The position numbers and the translations under genes are program-made. The notes beneath the pieces were generated by a model. That model did no database searches, was not told where the DNA came from, and saw only the letters and a program-made list of their open reading frames with translations. Shown here in pieces: positions 50,140 to 58,624 of a DNA stretch of 64,000 nt; position 1 is the stretch's first letter, and every line of letters begins with the position of its first letter. Source of the DNA: Salinimicrobium sp050750585 (GTDB taxonomy: Bacteria; Bacteroidota; Bacteroidia; Flavobacteriales; Flavobacteriaceae); assembly GCF_050750585.1 (NCBI RefSeq), contig NZ_JBOJLM010000007.1, positions 1 through 64,000 on the forward strand. The letters run 5' to 3'.

Positions 50140-51840
50140 TTAGTCCTGCTTCTTGTGATAAACTCCATCATTTCCTGAATACTCAAACCAGTCGAAAGCT
50201 GCCTTATTTTGAGATGCTTCTCCATTGGAAGTGGTGTACATTCCAAGATTAGCACCTACAAATCCGCCTGCCACTCTGGTGCTCAAATATTTTCCGTCCA
50301 GTTCGCCGCCAAGATTAACCCAATCCGACCCGGTTTTGTAAAAGAATTTATATTGATCTTCATCAAATTCAACTTTAAAATCGATCTCTTTAGCTGAAGA
50401 AGGAAGTTTCTTGCTCGCAAGTAATTCTTCTCCGCCCTCATTACCCCTATAAAGCTGCACTACAGGAGAGTTTCCCTCATAAGATTTAGCTATAAAGTAA
50501 AAGTGGGACTCATTCTGAAATGCTATTAACCCGGCTTTCTCGTTGGGTTTTTTAGTTTCAAATTCCAATGATATTGCCGCCTCACCCGTCAAATGTTGCT
50601 GACGGTGGGATATAAAACTCGGATTAGAAGTGCCCGAAACCGTTTCGGGCCTCGTCTTCATTACCAGGTAACCACTCCGCTCATTTAAGTCGTACCATTC
50701 TTCTTTAGGATTCCGAAGAAATAACCAGTGAAGTGCAAGTTCCTTTTCATTAAAATCTTTCTTAAACTCAAAATTGCCGTTCAGCGGAAAAAGATCTTTG
50801 TTTAAAGTTACGCCTTCAGGAAGTGGATATTCATATTTGATCTCCTCACCACCCAGGTCAAAAATTGGCCAGTCATTTTCCCATTTTACAGGGGTCATAA
50901 AAGTCTCTCTTCCGGTGTTGTAATGATCACCTTCATAAGGGCGAACTGCAAGAAAAACTCCATACCAGTCACCATTAGGGTGCTGCACAATATCTGCATG
51001 TCCCGCTGAAGTTATTGGATTTGGCCTGTCTGGATCCAAATGTCGCTGCGTAAGGATAGGATTTTCTTCATAAGGAATAAATTCATCGTCAATATTCCTG
51101 TTCCTGTAGATCATTTCTGAATGGTTTACCGCAGTACCTCCTTCGGCAGTCATCAAATAATAATAGCCATTCAATTTGTAGATCCTGGGACCTTCAGCCC
51201 AAACCGGTTTGGTAGAGATATCGACTCCGCCGTTCACCAAAATTCGGTTTTCTCCAACCGTCTTCAGGTTTTCTTTATCAAATTCCATCATGCGGATGGT
51301 GCGGTGACCATCGTATAAGGGCTCATTATTTGGCGGATCACTATTATAAACTATATAAGATTTTTCCTCGTCAAAGAAGAGTCCGGGATCGATCCCCAGC
51401 ACTTCAGGTAGCCACACGGGATCACTCCAGGGACCTGCAGGATCTTTAGCCGTAACCACAAAATTACCTTTCCCGTCTACAACGGTACAGGTGACATAGA
51501 ATAACCCGTGATCATAACTAATATCGGGTGCAAAAATAGCGCGGGAAGTTCCAAAGCCTTCCAGCTCAATTTGATCTGGCCGGTCAATTACATTTCCTAT
51601 CTGTGTCCAGTTTACCAGATCTGTACTGTGAAAAACAGGGATTCCCGGGTAAAAGGCGAAGGTGGAATGCACCATGTAGAAATTTCCGTTACCATCATCG
51701 GTAATTGCAGGATCGGGATACCAGCCTGCCAGAATTGGATTCTGAAATGTCTCCTGGGCGCCCGCCATAAAAAATGAACCCAAAATAAAGAGGCCTGCAA
51801 AAAGCCATTTTTGACACCTTAGTCGAAGAATATTTTTCAT
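50140..51840 (-). CDS. GH43 beta-xylosidase/arabinofuranosidase with C-terminal concanavalin-like domain
   Basis: 566 aa. A signal peptide ends near FFMAGAQ (residue 29). The GH43 propeller carries D43 (GWYPDPAI), D151 (GIDPGLFF) and E216 (VWAEGPRIYK). GHADIVQHPNGDWYGVFLAVRP is a strong family signature. A C-terminal beta-sandwich (about 350-560; ALHWLFLRNPKEEWYDL, AGLIAFQNESHFYF) is the usual GH43 partner domain. It probably cleaves xylo- or arabinoxylo-oligosaccharides in the periplasm. It sits between the transketolase and galM genes, linking pentose release to pentose use. The dispersed palindrome overlaps its signal-peptide codons. Confidence 0.93.
   Translation of the reverse strand: MKNILRLRCQKWLFAGLFILGSFFMAGAQETFQNPILAGWYPDPAITDDGNGNFYMVHSTFAFYPGIPVFHSTDLVNWTQIGNVIDRPDQIELEGFGTSRAIFAPDISYDHGLFYVTCTVVDGKGNFVVTAKDPAGPWSDPVWLPEVLGIDPGLFFDEEKSYIVYNSDPPNNEPLYDGHRTIRMMEFDKENLKTVGENRILVNGGVDISTKPVWAEGPRIYKLNGYYYLMTAEGGTAVNHSEMIYRNRNIDDEFIPYEENPILTQRHLDPDRPNPITSAGHADIVQHPNGDWYGVFLAVRPYEGDHYNTGRETFMTPVKWENDWPIFDLGGEEIKYEYPLPEGVTLNKDLFPLNGNFEFKKDFNEKELALHWLFLRNPKEEWYDLNERSGYLVMKTRPETVSGTSNPSFISHRQQHLTGEAAISLEFETKKPNEKAGLIAFQNESHFYFIAKSYEGNSPVVQLYRGNEGGEELLASKKLPSSAKEIDFKVEFDEDQYKFFYKTGSDWVNLGGELDGKYLSTRVAGGFVGANLGMYTTSNGEASQNKAAFDWFEYSGNDGVYHKKQD
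51798..51821. repeat. Dispersed repeat copy with GACACCTTAG tail (in GH43 signal sequence)
   Basis: CAAAAAGCCATTTTTG followed by ACACCTTAG. It differs by one deletion/substitution from the palindrome but shares the extended tail with the copy at 61308. It encodes part of the signal peptide. Confidence 0.55.
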
Positions 51841-51859
51841 GTAGTACAGCGTTATTTTT

Positions 51860-52813
51860 TTATTTTCTACTAATTACCTTCTCAGAAGCTTTTACAATGG
51901 CTTCAGCATTTAACCCGTATTTCTCCAAAAGCTGTTCAGGAGTTCCACTTTCTCCAAAAGTGTCATTAGTAGCCACAAATTCCTGAGGTGCAGGATGATT
52001 TTTCACCAAAGTACGGGCAATGCTCTCACCCAGACCGCCTAGGTAGTTGTGTTCTTCGGCAGTCACTACACATCCTGTTTTTTTCACCGAGGCAAGCACG
52101 GCTTCTTCATCAAGAGGTTTTATGGTGTGAATATTTATCACCTCAGCACTTATGCCTTTTTCTGCAAGTTGTTCTGCAGCCTGAATTGCTTCCCAAACCA
52201 AATGGCCTGTGGCAATAATGGTTACATCGTTCCCTTCCAGTAAATGGACTGCTTTTCCTATCTGAAACTCTTCATCGGCCGGTGTGAAATTAGCCACTTT
52301 TGGCCTTCCGAAGCGTAAATACACAGGGCCCTGGTGCTCTGCAATAGCAAGAGTTGCTGCTTTGGTTTGATTGTAGTCGCAGGTATTGATCACCGTCATT
52401 CCCGGAAGCATCTTCATAAGCCCGATATCTTCCAGGATCTGGTGAGTAGCTCCATCTTCCCCAAGGGTAACCCCTGAATGCGAGGCGCAGATTTTGACAT
52501 TTTTATCTGAATAGGCAACACTTTGTCTTATCTGGTCATAAACTCTTCCCGTGGCAAAATTTGCAAAGGTTCCTGCAAACGGGATCTTACCTCCAATGGT
52601 TAGTCCGGCAGCCATACCAATCATATTGGCCTCTGCAATTCCCACCTGGAAGAAACGTTCAGGGTTTTCGTCAATGAAATCCTGCATTTTTAAAGATCCT
52701 ACTAAATCTGCACAAAGAGCAACTACATTTGGATTTTTACGTCCCAGTTCAGTAAGCCCATCTCCAAATCCGGAGCGGGTATCTTTTTTTCCTGTATCTG
52801 TATATTTTTTCAT
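51860..52813 (-). CDS. Transketolase, C-terminal (pyrimidine-binding) subunit
   Basis: 317 aa, the second half of a split transketolase. Blocks seen are NVVALCADLVGSLKM, FFQVGIAEANMIGMAAGLTIGG with the Glu that activates thiamine, FANFATGRVYDQIRQSVAYSDKNV, ASHSGVTLGEDGATHQ, and the C-terminal NIHTIKPLDEEAVLASVKKTGCVVTAEEH. With the N-terminal subunit encoded just upstream it transfers two-carbon units in the non-oxidative pentose phosphate pathway, so xylulose 5-phosphate enters central metabolism. No signal peptide. The two halves are separated by a repeat element of about 110 bp. Confidence 0.94.
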   Translation of the reverse strand: MKKYTDTGKKDTRSGFGDGLTELGRKNPNVVALCADLVGSLKMQDFIDENPERFFQVGIAEANMIGMAAGLTIGGKIPFAGTFANFATGRVYDQIRQSVAYSDKNVKICASHSGVTLGEDGATHQILEDIGLMKMLPGMTVINTCDYNQTKAATLAIAEHQGPVYLRFGRPKVANFTPADEEFQIGKAVHLLEGNDVTIIATGHLVWEAIQAAEQLAEKGISAEVINIHTIKPLDEEAVLASVKKTGCVVTAEEHNYLGGLGESIARTLVKNHPAPQEFVATNDTFGESGTPEQLLEKYGLNAEAIVKASEKVISRK

Positions 52814-52814
52814 A

Positions 52815-52924
52815 AGCCTTCCCCGACCCCTCCAAAGGAGGGGAGATGGGCGTGTATTTAATTAATAATAATTTTCATTTTTTGTTCAAGTAAGCTCCTC
52901 CCATTGGGGAGGTTGGGTGGGGCT
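52815..52924. repeat. MITE-like/REP-like element between the transketolase genes
   Basis: About 110 bp with imperfect terminal inverted repeats (AGCC-TTCCCCGACC at the left; its partner at the right reads GGTTGGGTGGGGCT), an inner hairpin CCCCTCC-AAA-GGAGGGG (52827-52843), an AT-rich middle and a second hairpin CCTCCC/GGGAGG (52897-52912). Its right end overlaps the stop codon of the upstream gene. G+C-rich ends contrast with the AT-rich surroundings. Similar GGTTGGGTGGGG elements recur in flavobacterial genomes (from memory). Confidence 0.65.
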
Positions 52925-53765
52925 AGTAATCTCCTAAAGTTTCCGGATTTTGAGCAAGTGCTTTCTCCAGTTGCTCATCATTTGGCGCTTTGCCGTGCCA
53001 GGCATGTGTATGCATCATGAAGTCTACACCGTGTCCCATTTCAGAATGCATCAGGATACAAACAGGTTTACCCTTTCCTGTGCGGGCTTTAGCCTCATTT
53101 AGACCGTTGATCACCTGCTTTAGATCATTCCCGTTTTCGATTTCAAGTACATCCCATCCAAAAGCCTCAAACTTTGCCCTTAGATTTCCCATAGGCAGAA
53201 CATTATCTGTACTTCCGTCTATCTGTTGCCCGTTAAGGTCTATTGTAGAAATTAAATTATCCACTTTATTGCCTGCAGCATACATAATGGCTTCCCAGTT
53301 CTGCCCTTCCTGCAGTTCTCCATCTCCGTGAAGCGTAAACACTAAATGAGAATCTTTATTTAGCTTTTTTGCCTGCGCAGCACCAATGGCTACAGACATT
53401 CCCTGTCCCAATGATCCAGACGCAACTCTAATTCCCGGTAAACCTTCATGAGTTGTAGGATGGCCTTGCAGCCTGGAATTGATAAGCCTGAAGGTATTCA
53501 ATTCTTCTACAGGAAAGTATCCGCTTCTGGCAAGTACGCTATAGAAAACCGGGGAAATATGCCCGTTAGAAAGAAAGAAAAGATCCTCTCCAGTTCCATC
53601 CATATTAAATTCAGGATTGTGTTGCATCACTTCCTGATAAAGTGCAGTAAAAAATTCTGTACATCCCAATGATCCTCCGGGATGACCAGAATCAACTTTA
53701 TGTACCTGACGTAAAATATCGCGACGTACCTGTGTCGCAAAGTTTTCCAGTTGTTTTATATCCAT
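52923..53765 (-). CDS. Transketolase, N-terminal (thiamine diphosphate-binding) subunit
   Basis: 280 aa, the first half of a split transketolase. It contains VDSGHPGGSLGCTEFFTALY, NDGDLFFLSNGHISPVFYSVLA-type blocks, LPGIRVASGSLGQGMSVAIGAAQAKK, the thiamine-binding HGDGELQEGQNWEAIMYA and MHSEMGHGVDFMMHTHAWHGKAPN. It lies 6 bp after the transaldolase gene and before the C-terminal half. Split transketolases are common in archaea and many anaerobes and also occur in Bacteroidota as additional copies; here the pair looks dedicated to pentose from xylan. Confidence 0.94.
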   Translation of the reverse strand: MDIKQLENFATQVRRDILRQVHKVDSGHPGGSLGCTEFFTALYQEVMQHNPEFNMDGTGEDLFFLSNGHISPVFYSVLARSGYFPVEELNTFRLINSRLQGHPTTHEGLPGIRVASGSLGQGMSVAIGAAQAKKLNKDSHLVFTLHGDGELQEGQNWEAIMYAAGNKVDNLISTIDLNGQQIDGSTDNVLPMGNLRAKFEAFGWDVLEIENGNDLKQVINGLNEAKARTGKGKPVCILMHSEMGHGVDFMMHTHAWHGKAPNDEQLEKALAQNPETLGDY

Positions 53766-53771
53766 AACCGT

Positions 53772-54425
53772 TTAATTAAAAGATTTTGCATCCTCCAGGA
53801 ACTTAGCCAGTCCGCTATCGGTAAGAGGGTGTTTTAAAAGTCCGTCTATTGAAGAAAGAGGGCCTGTCATTACATCTGCCCCAATTTTAGCGCAATTAAC
53901 TACATGCATGGTATGTCTTATGGAAGCAGCCAGGATTTGTGTTTCAAATCCATAGTTGTCATAGATCTGACGAATTTCTGCAATCAACTGCAGTCCATCG
54001 GTAGAAATATCATCAAGCCTTCCCAGGAACGGCGATACATAAGTGGCTCCTGCTTTTGCAGCCAGTAAAGCCTGCCCTGCTGAAAAAACTAACGTGCAGT
54101 TAGTACGTATTCCTTTATCTGAAAAATATTTGATTGCCTTAATGCCCTCTTTAATCATAGGAACTTTCACCACGATTTGGGAATGCAATTCTGCCAGTTC
54201 TTCTCCTTCCTTTACAATTTCGTCAAAGGTGGTGGCTATTACTTCCGCAGAAACATCACCATCTACGATCTCGCAAATATCTACATAGTGCTTCAGAATA
54301 TTATCCCTTCCTCTTATGCCCTCTTTAGCCATTAAAGAAGGATTTGTGGTTACTCCATCCAGAACTCCCAGTTCCTGTGCCTCCCTTATCTGATCAAGGT
54401 TGGCAGTGTCAATAAAAAATTTCAT
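53772..54425 (-). CDS. Transaldolase (small, fructose-6-phosphate aldolase-like type)
   Basis: 217 aa, the short transaldolase/FSA group. It begins MKFFIDTANLDQIREA and has VTTNPSLMAKEG, catalytic Lys87 in IVVKVPM, NCTLVFSAGQALLAAKAGATYVSPFLGRLDD and the terminal IDGLLKHPLTDSGLAKFL. It transfers dihydroxyacetone units in the pentose phosphate pathway; fructose-6-phosphate aldolase activity is the alternative, but co-transcription with transketolase favours transaldolase. It is the first gene of an operon with the transketolase halves, GH43, galM and an aldo/keto reductase. Confidence 0.93.
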   Translation of the reverse strand: MKFFIDTANLDQIREAQELGVLDGVTTNPSLMAKEGIRGRDNILKHYVDICEIVDGDVSAEVIATTFDEIVKEGEELAELHSQIVVKVPMIKEGIKAIKYFSDKGIRTNCTLVFSAGQALLAAKAGATYVSPFLGRLDDISTDGLQLIAEIRQIYDNYGFETQILAASIRHTMHVVNCAKIGADVMTGPLSSIDGLLKHPLTDSGLAKFLEDAKSFN

Positions 54426-54664
54426 ATCTAAGCTTTCTTAAAAATTCAAAATCTGTGATCAACCTACTTGTTGTCATTTTTACTATAAGGCAATATAAAA
54501 AATTTTAATGACATTTATGATCTCTTTAGGAAAAGATTCATGGGAGAATTTGTAAGTCTGACTTCTATTTCTGGAAAAGAAAGATCCTCCAAAACGGATT
54601 ATTATAGTTCTGCACGGCACTTTTGCCAAACATATCGGTTGCTTCAGAAAAACAGGGACAAAAA

Positions 54665-54689
54665 AAGGCTGCCCGGAAAGGGCAGCCTT
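54665..54689 (-). terminator. Terminator after the PepSY-like gene
   Basis: Perfect 10-bp stem AAGGCTGCCC / GGGCAGCCTT with loop GGAAA, followed on the minus strand by a run of T. It lies 25 bp after the stop codon of the gene ending at 54715. The remaining gap to 54426 (about 240 bp) holds the leader of the transaldolase operon and no gene. Confidence 0.88.
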
Positions 54690-54714
54690 GGTAAACTTTT
54701 CTAAGTTCTGCTTA

Positions 54715-55146
54715 TTAATCTAACTTTCTAAAATTTCCTTCGGCATCAAATTCTACTTCTGTACCGTCAGAAAGTTCGATTTCCTGCTCATTGTCATCTT
54801 TTTCCCAACCTACTACCTGGGCATTTGCATGATTAGCACTTAAATAAGTTGCAATCTTAGCAGGCAGCACAGAAGCTGGAATGGCCTCTCCATTTGCACT
54901 GTCGATTTCAACAATATTTCCGTTTTCATCAAAATCCAGTTTTAGGCCGTTGGAAAGCACTACTTCATACTTGTCATCTTCCCATATTTGCCAGTTACTG
55001 TTTTCATCTACTTTTTCCACAGAAACTGAGGAAAAATGCTGATTGACATAGTCTTGTGCTGTACTGGGCAGGTTTCCTGTATTTGACTGGGCATACATTC
55101 CAATTGAGAATAGCGCGCAAAACGCTGATACAACTACTTTTTTCAT
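54715..55146 (-). CDS. Secreted PepSY-like protein
   Basis: 143 aa from M at 55146; an upstream ATG at 55176 would place ten residues before the signal peptide (MKKVVVSAFCALFSIGMYAQ), so the later start is preferred. Two PepSY-like repeats follow, each with a 'YEVVLSNGLKLDFDENGNIVEID' pattern (about 55-85 and 110-143). Such small periplasmic proteins are common beside two-component systems in Bacteroidota; their biochemical role is unknown. It is divergent from the response-regulator gene with about 110 bp between. Confidence 0.85.
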   Translation of the reverse strand: MKKVVVSAFCALFSIGMYAQSNTGNLPSTAQDYVNQHFSSVSVEKVDENSNWQIWEDDKYEVVLSNGLKLDFDENGNIVEIDSANGEAIPASVLPAKIATYLSANHANAQVVGWEKDDNEQEIELSDGTEVEFDAEGNFRKLD

Positions 55147-55258
55147 AACTTGTTTTTTTAATTTGACACAAAACAAGCACCTAAATCTGGAAGAAATTAG
55201 GAAAGACCAATTGTCGCAATCCTAAATCTTTCCCAATTTCATGGCTACTTTTGAAACT

Positions 55259-55936
55259 ATGAAGATCCTGATTATTGAAGACGAAAAAGATATGAGGCAG
55301 AATATGCAGGCCACTCTTGAGAAGGAGAATTTTCTCGTAGAGCCTGTAGCTACTTATAAGGAAGCCATGTCTAAAATAGGAGTTTACGATTATGATTGTA
55401 TTCTGCTCGATATTGGTCTGCCCGATGGTAACGGCCTTGAAATCCTGAAAACCCTGAAAGAAAAAGGTTATAGTGATTCGGTCATTATTGTTTCGGCTAA
55501 AGATTCTATAGATGATAAAGTGACCGGTCTGGAACTGGGTGCAGACGATTACCTGCCCAAACCCTTTCACATGGCCGAACTCAATGCCCGGGTCAAAGCT
55601 GTACTGCGACGGCGAAAACTGGAAGGAAACAATTTACTGGAAGTTGCCAACGTCACCATAAACATCAATAACCACCAGGTGAGCGTTGATGGAGAAGGTC
55701 TGGAATTAAACAGAAAAGAATTTGACGTGCTGTTCTATCTTTGCACCAACCAAAACCGCCTGGTAAGCAAATCGGCTCTGGCCGAGCACGTGTGGGGCGA
55801 CTATATTGACCAGACAGATAATTTTGATTTTATCTATTCCCAGATCAAGAATCTGCGCAAAAAGTTATGTGATAGAAATGCCGGACTTGAGATTAAAGCA
55901 GTCTACGGAATAGGTTATAAGCTCCTGGTTCCATGA
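55259..55936 (+). CDS. OmpR-family response regulator
   Basis: 225 aa from the ATG at 55259 (KILIIEDEKD start); an in-frame ATG at 55241 is less likely. The receiver domain has the acidic pair ED at 7-8, phospho-acceptor D51 (CILLDIGLPDGNG) and K near VSAKDS/PKPF. The C-terminal winged helix (about 125-225) reads LELNRKEFDVLFYLCTNQNRLVSKSALAEHVWG and IKAVYGIGYKLL. It overlaps the histidine kinase gene by 4 bp. Target genes are unknown, but the flanking PepSY-like genes are good candidates. Confidence 0.95.
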   Translation: MKILIIEDEKDMRQNMQATLEKENFLVEPVATYKEAMSKIGVYDYDCILLDIGLPDGNGLEILKTLKEKGYSDSVIIVSAKDSIDDKVTGLELGADDYLPKPFHMAELNARVKAVLRRRKLEGNNLLEVANVTININNHQVSVDGEGLELNRKEFDVLFYLCTNQNRLVSKSALAEHVWGDYIDQTDNFDFIYSQIKNLRKKLCDRNAGLEIKAVYGIGYKLLVP

Positions 55937-57192
55937 AACTGCTCAACTACACCACCACTTACTTTGCCGTAATCCTTGTTTTTTTGCTGGGGCTATGGGC
56001 CCTGATCTTTTATTTCGAGATACTCGATGAGATCTATGATAGCATGGACGATGGCCTTGACAATCAAAAGATGCTGGTGATAAGGCAGGCTAAAGAAGAT
56101 CCTTCGATTCTTTCAAAAAATGCTTTTGAAGATGGAAATTATATCATCGCTCCAACCACACCTCAACACAGCCGCAATTTTACTGATGCTTATCGCGACA
56201 CGCTCATGTTCATGGAAAATGAAGATGAATATGAACCTGTCCGGCTTTTAGAAAGTGTTTTTCAGCAGAACGGTCAATACTACAAAATAAAGGTGGTCAC
56301 TTCGATGGTCGAAGAAGATGACCTTCGGAAAGAGCTGTTTTTTTCTTTGATCTGGCTCTATCTGGGCTTGATCCTCACAACTCTTGTGCTGAATAATGTA
56401 CTTCAGAAGAAAGCCTGGAAACCATTTTACAAGCTGCTCCACCAACTTGAAAAATTCAGCATAGAAAAAGACAGCAAGATCAAATTTGAAGCAACTAAAA
56501 TTGAAGAATTCAAGTTACTCAATGAAAGAGTAGATCGCCTTCTGAAAAAATCTGTAGAAAGTTACAAGAGTCAGAAAGAATTTATTGAAAATGCATCCCA
56601 TGAGTTGCAGACGCCACTGGCTATAAGCATCAATAAGCTCGAATTAATGGCTGAAAACGCCAATCTGCCTCCTGCACAAATGGAAGAACTGGGAACCGTG
56701 CTGCACAGCCTCGAAAGGCTTACCCGCCTCAACAGGTCACTATTATTACTTTCACGGATTGAAAACAGACAGTTTGAAGCCAAAGAAAACATCGGCTGGA
56801 ATGACCTGGTAAAACAAATTATAACAGAATTTGAAGATTTTGCCGAACACCAGCAGGTGAAAATAACGTTAACTGAAGAAGCCCATATTGAACACACCGG
56901 AAATAAGGACCTGGCTGGAATCCTGGTTTCAAACCTCCTCAAAAATGCCATTTTTCACACCCCTTCCGGAACTGCAGTTGAAGTAAAGATCTCTTCAAAA
57001 GGAATACAATTTATAAATCCGGGTAGCGCTCCTCTCGAAAAGAGCAAGATCTTCAGCAGGTTTAAAGGAGGGGAAAAAGAAGATTCCACCGGACTCGGCC
57101 TGGCAATTTCGAAAGCTATAGTCGAAAAAATGAACATGGACCTTACCTATAACTACGTCTCTCAAAACCACATTTTTACCATATTTCTTTAA
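55933..57192 (+). CDS. Membrane sensor histidine kinase
   Basis: 419 aa. Membrane segments at about 9-29 and 137-157 enclose a periplasmic sensor of about 105 residues. HisKA carries H223 (FIENASHELQTPLAIS), and the HATPase has the N box LLKNAIFHTPSG and G box STGLGLAISKAIVEKMN. It starts within the stop codon of the response regulator (ATGA), so the two are coupled. The input signal is unknown. The dispersed palindrome (56940-56955) overlaps the N-box codons KNAIF, where protein conservation alone may explain part of it. Confidence 0.95.
   Translation: MKLLNYTTTYFAVILVFLLGLWALIFYFEILDEIYDSMDDGLDNQKMLVIRQAKEDPSILSKNAFEDGNYIIAPTTPQHSRNFTDAYRDTLMFMENEDEYEPVRLLESVFQQNGQYYKIKVVTSMVEEDDLRKELFFSLIWLYLGLILTTLVLNNVLQKKAWKPFYKLLHQLEKFSIEKDSKIKFEATKIEEFKLLNERVDRLLKKSVESYKSQKEFIENASHELQTPLAISINKLELMAENANLPPAQMEELGTVLHSLERLTRLNRSLLLLSRIENRQFEAKENIGWNDLVKQIITEFEDFAEHQQVKITLTEEAHIEHTGNKDLAGILVSNLLKNAIFHTPSGTAVEVKISSKGIQFINPGSAPLEKSKIFSRFKGGEKEDSTGLGLAISKAIVEKMNMDLTYNYVSQNHIFTIFL
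56940..56955. repeat. Dispersed palindrome copy (histidine kinase N box)
   Basis: CAAAAATGCCATTTTT, followed by CACACCCC, close to the extended tail GACACC of other copies. It encodes KNAIF of the kinase N box, so coding constraint is a partial explanation. Confidence 0.5.
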
Positions 57193-57244
57193 AGTTCCCA
57201 ATTCTTTCCAGTTTCCTTCCTCAAATTAGATCAAAAGAATAAAA

Positions 57245-57691
57245 GTGAATCTAAGAAGTCTCTTCTTACTGCTGTTGAGCATTTTTTTGCTGTCATGCGA
57301 CAACGACGACTATCCGTATGCGAAAGTACCGTCAGTAGTCCGCAATGCTTTCTGGACCCAGTACCCTGATGCTGCAGATGCAAAGTTTATCCAGATGGAT
57401 GAAAATTATGAGGTAGAATTTGAAATAAATGAAGAGGATGGTTCAGCGGTGGTTAATACCTCGGGCAATATTATCAAAGAGAAAAGAGAGATTGAATGGA
57501 ATGACCTTCCCGCTGCGGTGCAACGAACTCTAAGGGAAACCTACGGACAGAAGAAAATAGAAGATCCCGAACGGGTAAGAATTGGCGAAGAAATTCACTA
57601 CCAGGTAGAAGTGAGCAGGTTTTTTATAGATGAAGAGATTGTGCTCAACGCTGCGGGTAAGATAGATACTAACCTGAATTACTGGAAATAA
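57245..57691 (+). CDS. PepSY-like lipoprotein
   Basis: 148 aa from a GTG start; no ATG fits before the signal. Lipoprotein signal with Cys19 (LLLLSIFLLSCDND). Two PepSY-like repeats follow (about 28-85 and 90-148; VRNAFWTQYPDAADAKFIQMD, YEVEFEINEEDGSAVV). It begins 53 bp after the kinase gene and is probably co-transcribed. Together with the protein encoded at 54715 it frames the two-component system. Function unknown; a periplasmic or surface partner of the sensor is a reasonable guess. Confidence 0.8.
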   Translation: MNLRSLFLLLLSIFLLSCDNDDYPYAKVPSVVRNAFWTQYPDAADAKFIQMDENYEVEFEINEEDGSAVVNTSGNIIKEKREIEWNDLPAAVQRTLRETYGQKKIEDPERVRIGEEIHYQVEVSRFFIDEEIVLNAAGKIDTNLNYWK

Positions 57692-57699
57692 AAAAAGTC

Positions 57700-58554
57700 A
57701 TGAAAAAGATCATTTTTGGAATACTGGTACTGACCGTTGCGGGCGTTGGTTATTTCTCTTTTAAAGAAAAACCTTCTGGAGAATACAGTGAAGAAAATTA
57801 CACGATACTTCAAAAGTGGGATCTGCCCGAAGTTCTTAATGAAATTTCCGGCATAGCATGGATTGGAAATAACCGTGTAGCCTGTGTGCAGGATGAAGAT
57901 GGTATTATCTTCATTTACAATCTTAAAACTTCAGAAATAGAAGGTCAAACCTCTTTTGGCAATGGGGGAGATTATGAGGGTATAGCCGTGATCAAAGACG
58001 ATGCTTATGTACTGCGAAGTGACGGGGTGCTTTTTGAGGTCAATGGTTTTACAGGAAAAAATCCACAGGTGCAGAAGCATGTGACCGAAGTCAATAACTT
58101 CAGCAAAATTAACCTGGAAGGTTTGTGTGCCGATCCCGAAAATAATCGTCTTCTACTGGCCGTAAAAGAAGGTAAAGACTTTGATGAACAAAAAGGCGTT
58201 TACGTGTTCGACCTGCACAAAAAAGATTCAGGTAAAGATCCATTGTTTATGCTTCGGCTTTCAGATCCTGTTTTTAAAACGGTAAAGACAAAGCTGAAGG
58301 AAAAATTCTCTCCCGGGGAGATTGGGCTACACCCCAAAACGGGCGAATATTACATTCTTGACGGCACCAGGCCCAAGCTTCTCATCACCGAAAAAGACGG
58401 TACTCCAAAAAAACTGTTCTTGTTCCAGCCACGGGATTTCGGCAATCCTGAAGGGCTGACATTTAGCCCCGACGGAGATCTTTATATCTCAAATGAAGCG
58501 GAAGATGCTCCTGCCAATATTCTTCAAGTTTCCCTTAACCACAAAAATAAATAA
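57700..58554 (+). CDS. SdiA-regulated-like beta-propeller protein
   Basis: 284 aa with an N-terminal membrane anchor or signal (IIFGILVLTVAGVGYF). The rest resembles the SdiA-regulated (YjiK-like) family: NEISGIAWIGNNRVACVQDEDGIIFIYNL, GGDYEGIAVIKDDAYVLRSDG, NLEGLCADPENNRLLLAVKEG, and FSPGEIGLHPKTGEYYILDG with NPEGLTFSPDGDLYISNEA near the end. These are beta-propellers of unknown enzymatic role, related in fold to phytase-like and esterase-like propellers. It lies 8 bp after the PepSY-like lipoprotein gene, in the same probable operon. Confidence 0.82.
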   Translation: MKKIIFGILVLTVAGVGYFSFKEKPSGEYSEENYTILQKWDLPEVLNEISGIAWIGNNRVACVQDEDGIIFIYNLKTSEIEGQTSFGNGGDYEGIAVIKDDAYVLRSDGVLFEVNGFTGKNPQVQKHVTEVNNFSKINLEGLCADPENNRLLLAVKEGKDFDEQKGVYVFDLHKKDSGKDPLFMLRLSDPVFKTVKTKLKEKFSPGEIGLHPKTGEYYILDGTRPKLLITEKDGTPKKLFLFQPRDFGNPEGLTFSPDGDLYISNEAEDAPANILQVSLNHKNK

Positions 58555-58624
58555 GAGACTAATGGTAACCTTCCTGTAAAACAGGACGACCAGAGTCTTT
58601 AATGAAATAAGCCTCCCCAACACT

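Noticed and set aside
55181..55570. A 129-codon minus-strand ORF over the response-regulator gene
   Set aside because: It is antisense to the receiver domain, including the conserved D51 block; no independent coding evidence.
57702..57720. GAAAAAGATCATTTTTGGA at the start of the SdiA-regulated-like gene as a repeat copy
   Set aside because: The core TGSCA is absent and the bases encode the KKIIFG start of a signal peptide, which is naturally A/T-rich.
58573..58585. CCTGT-AAA-ACAGG hairpin between the SdiA-regulated-like and VTT genes as a terminator
   Set aside because: Only a 5-bp stem and no T-run; too weak to call.
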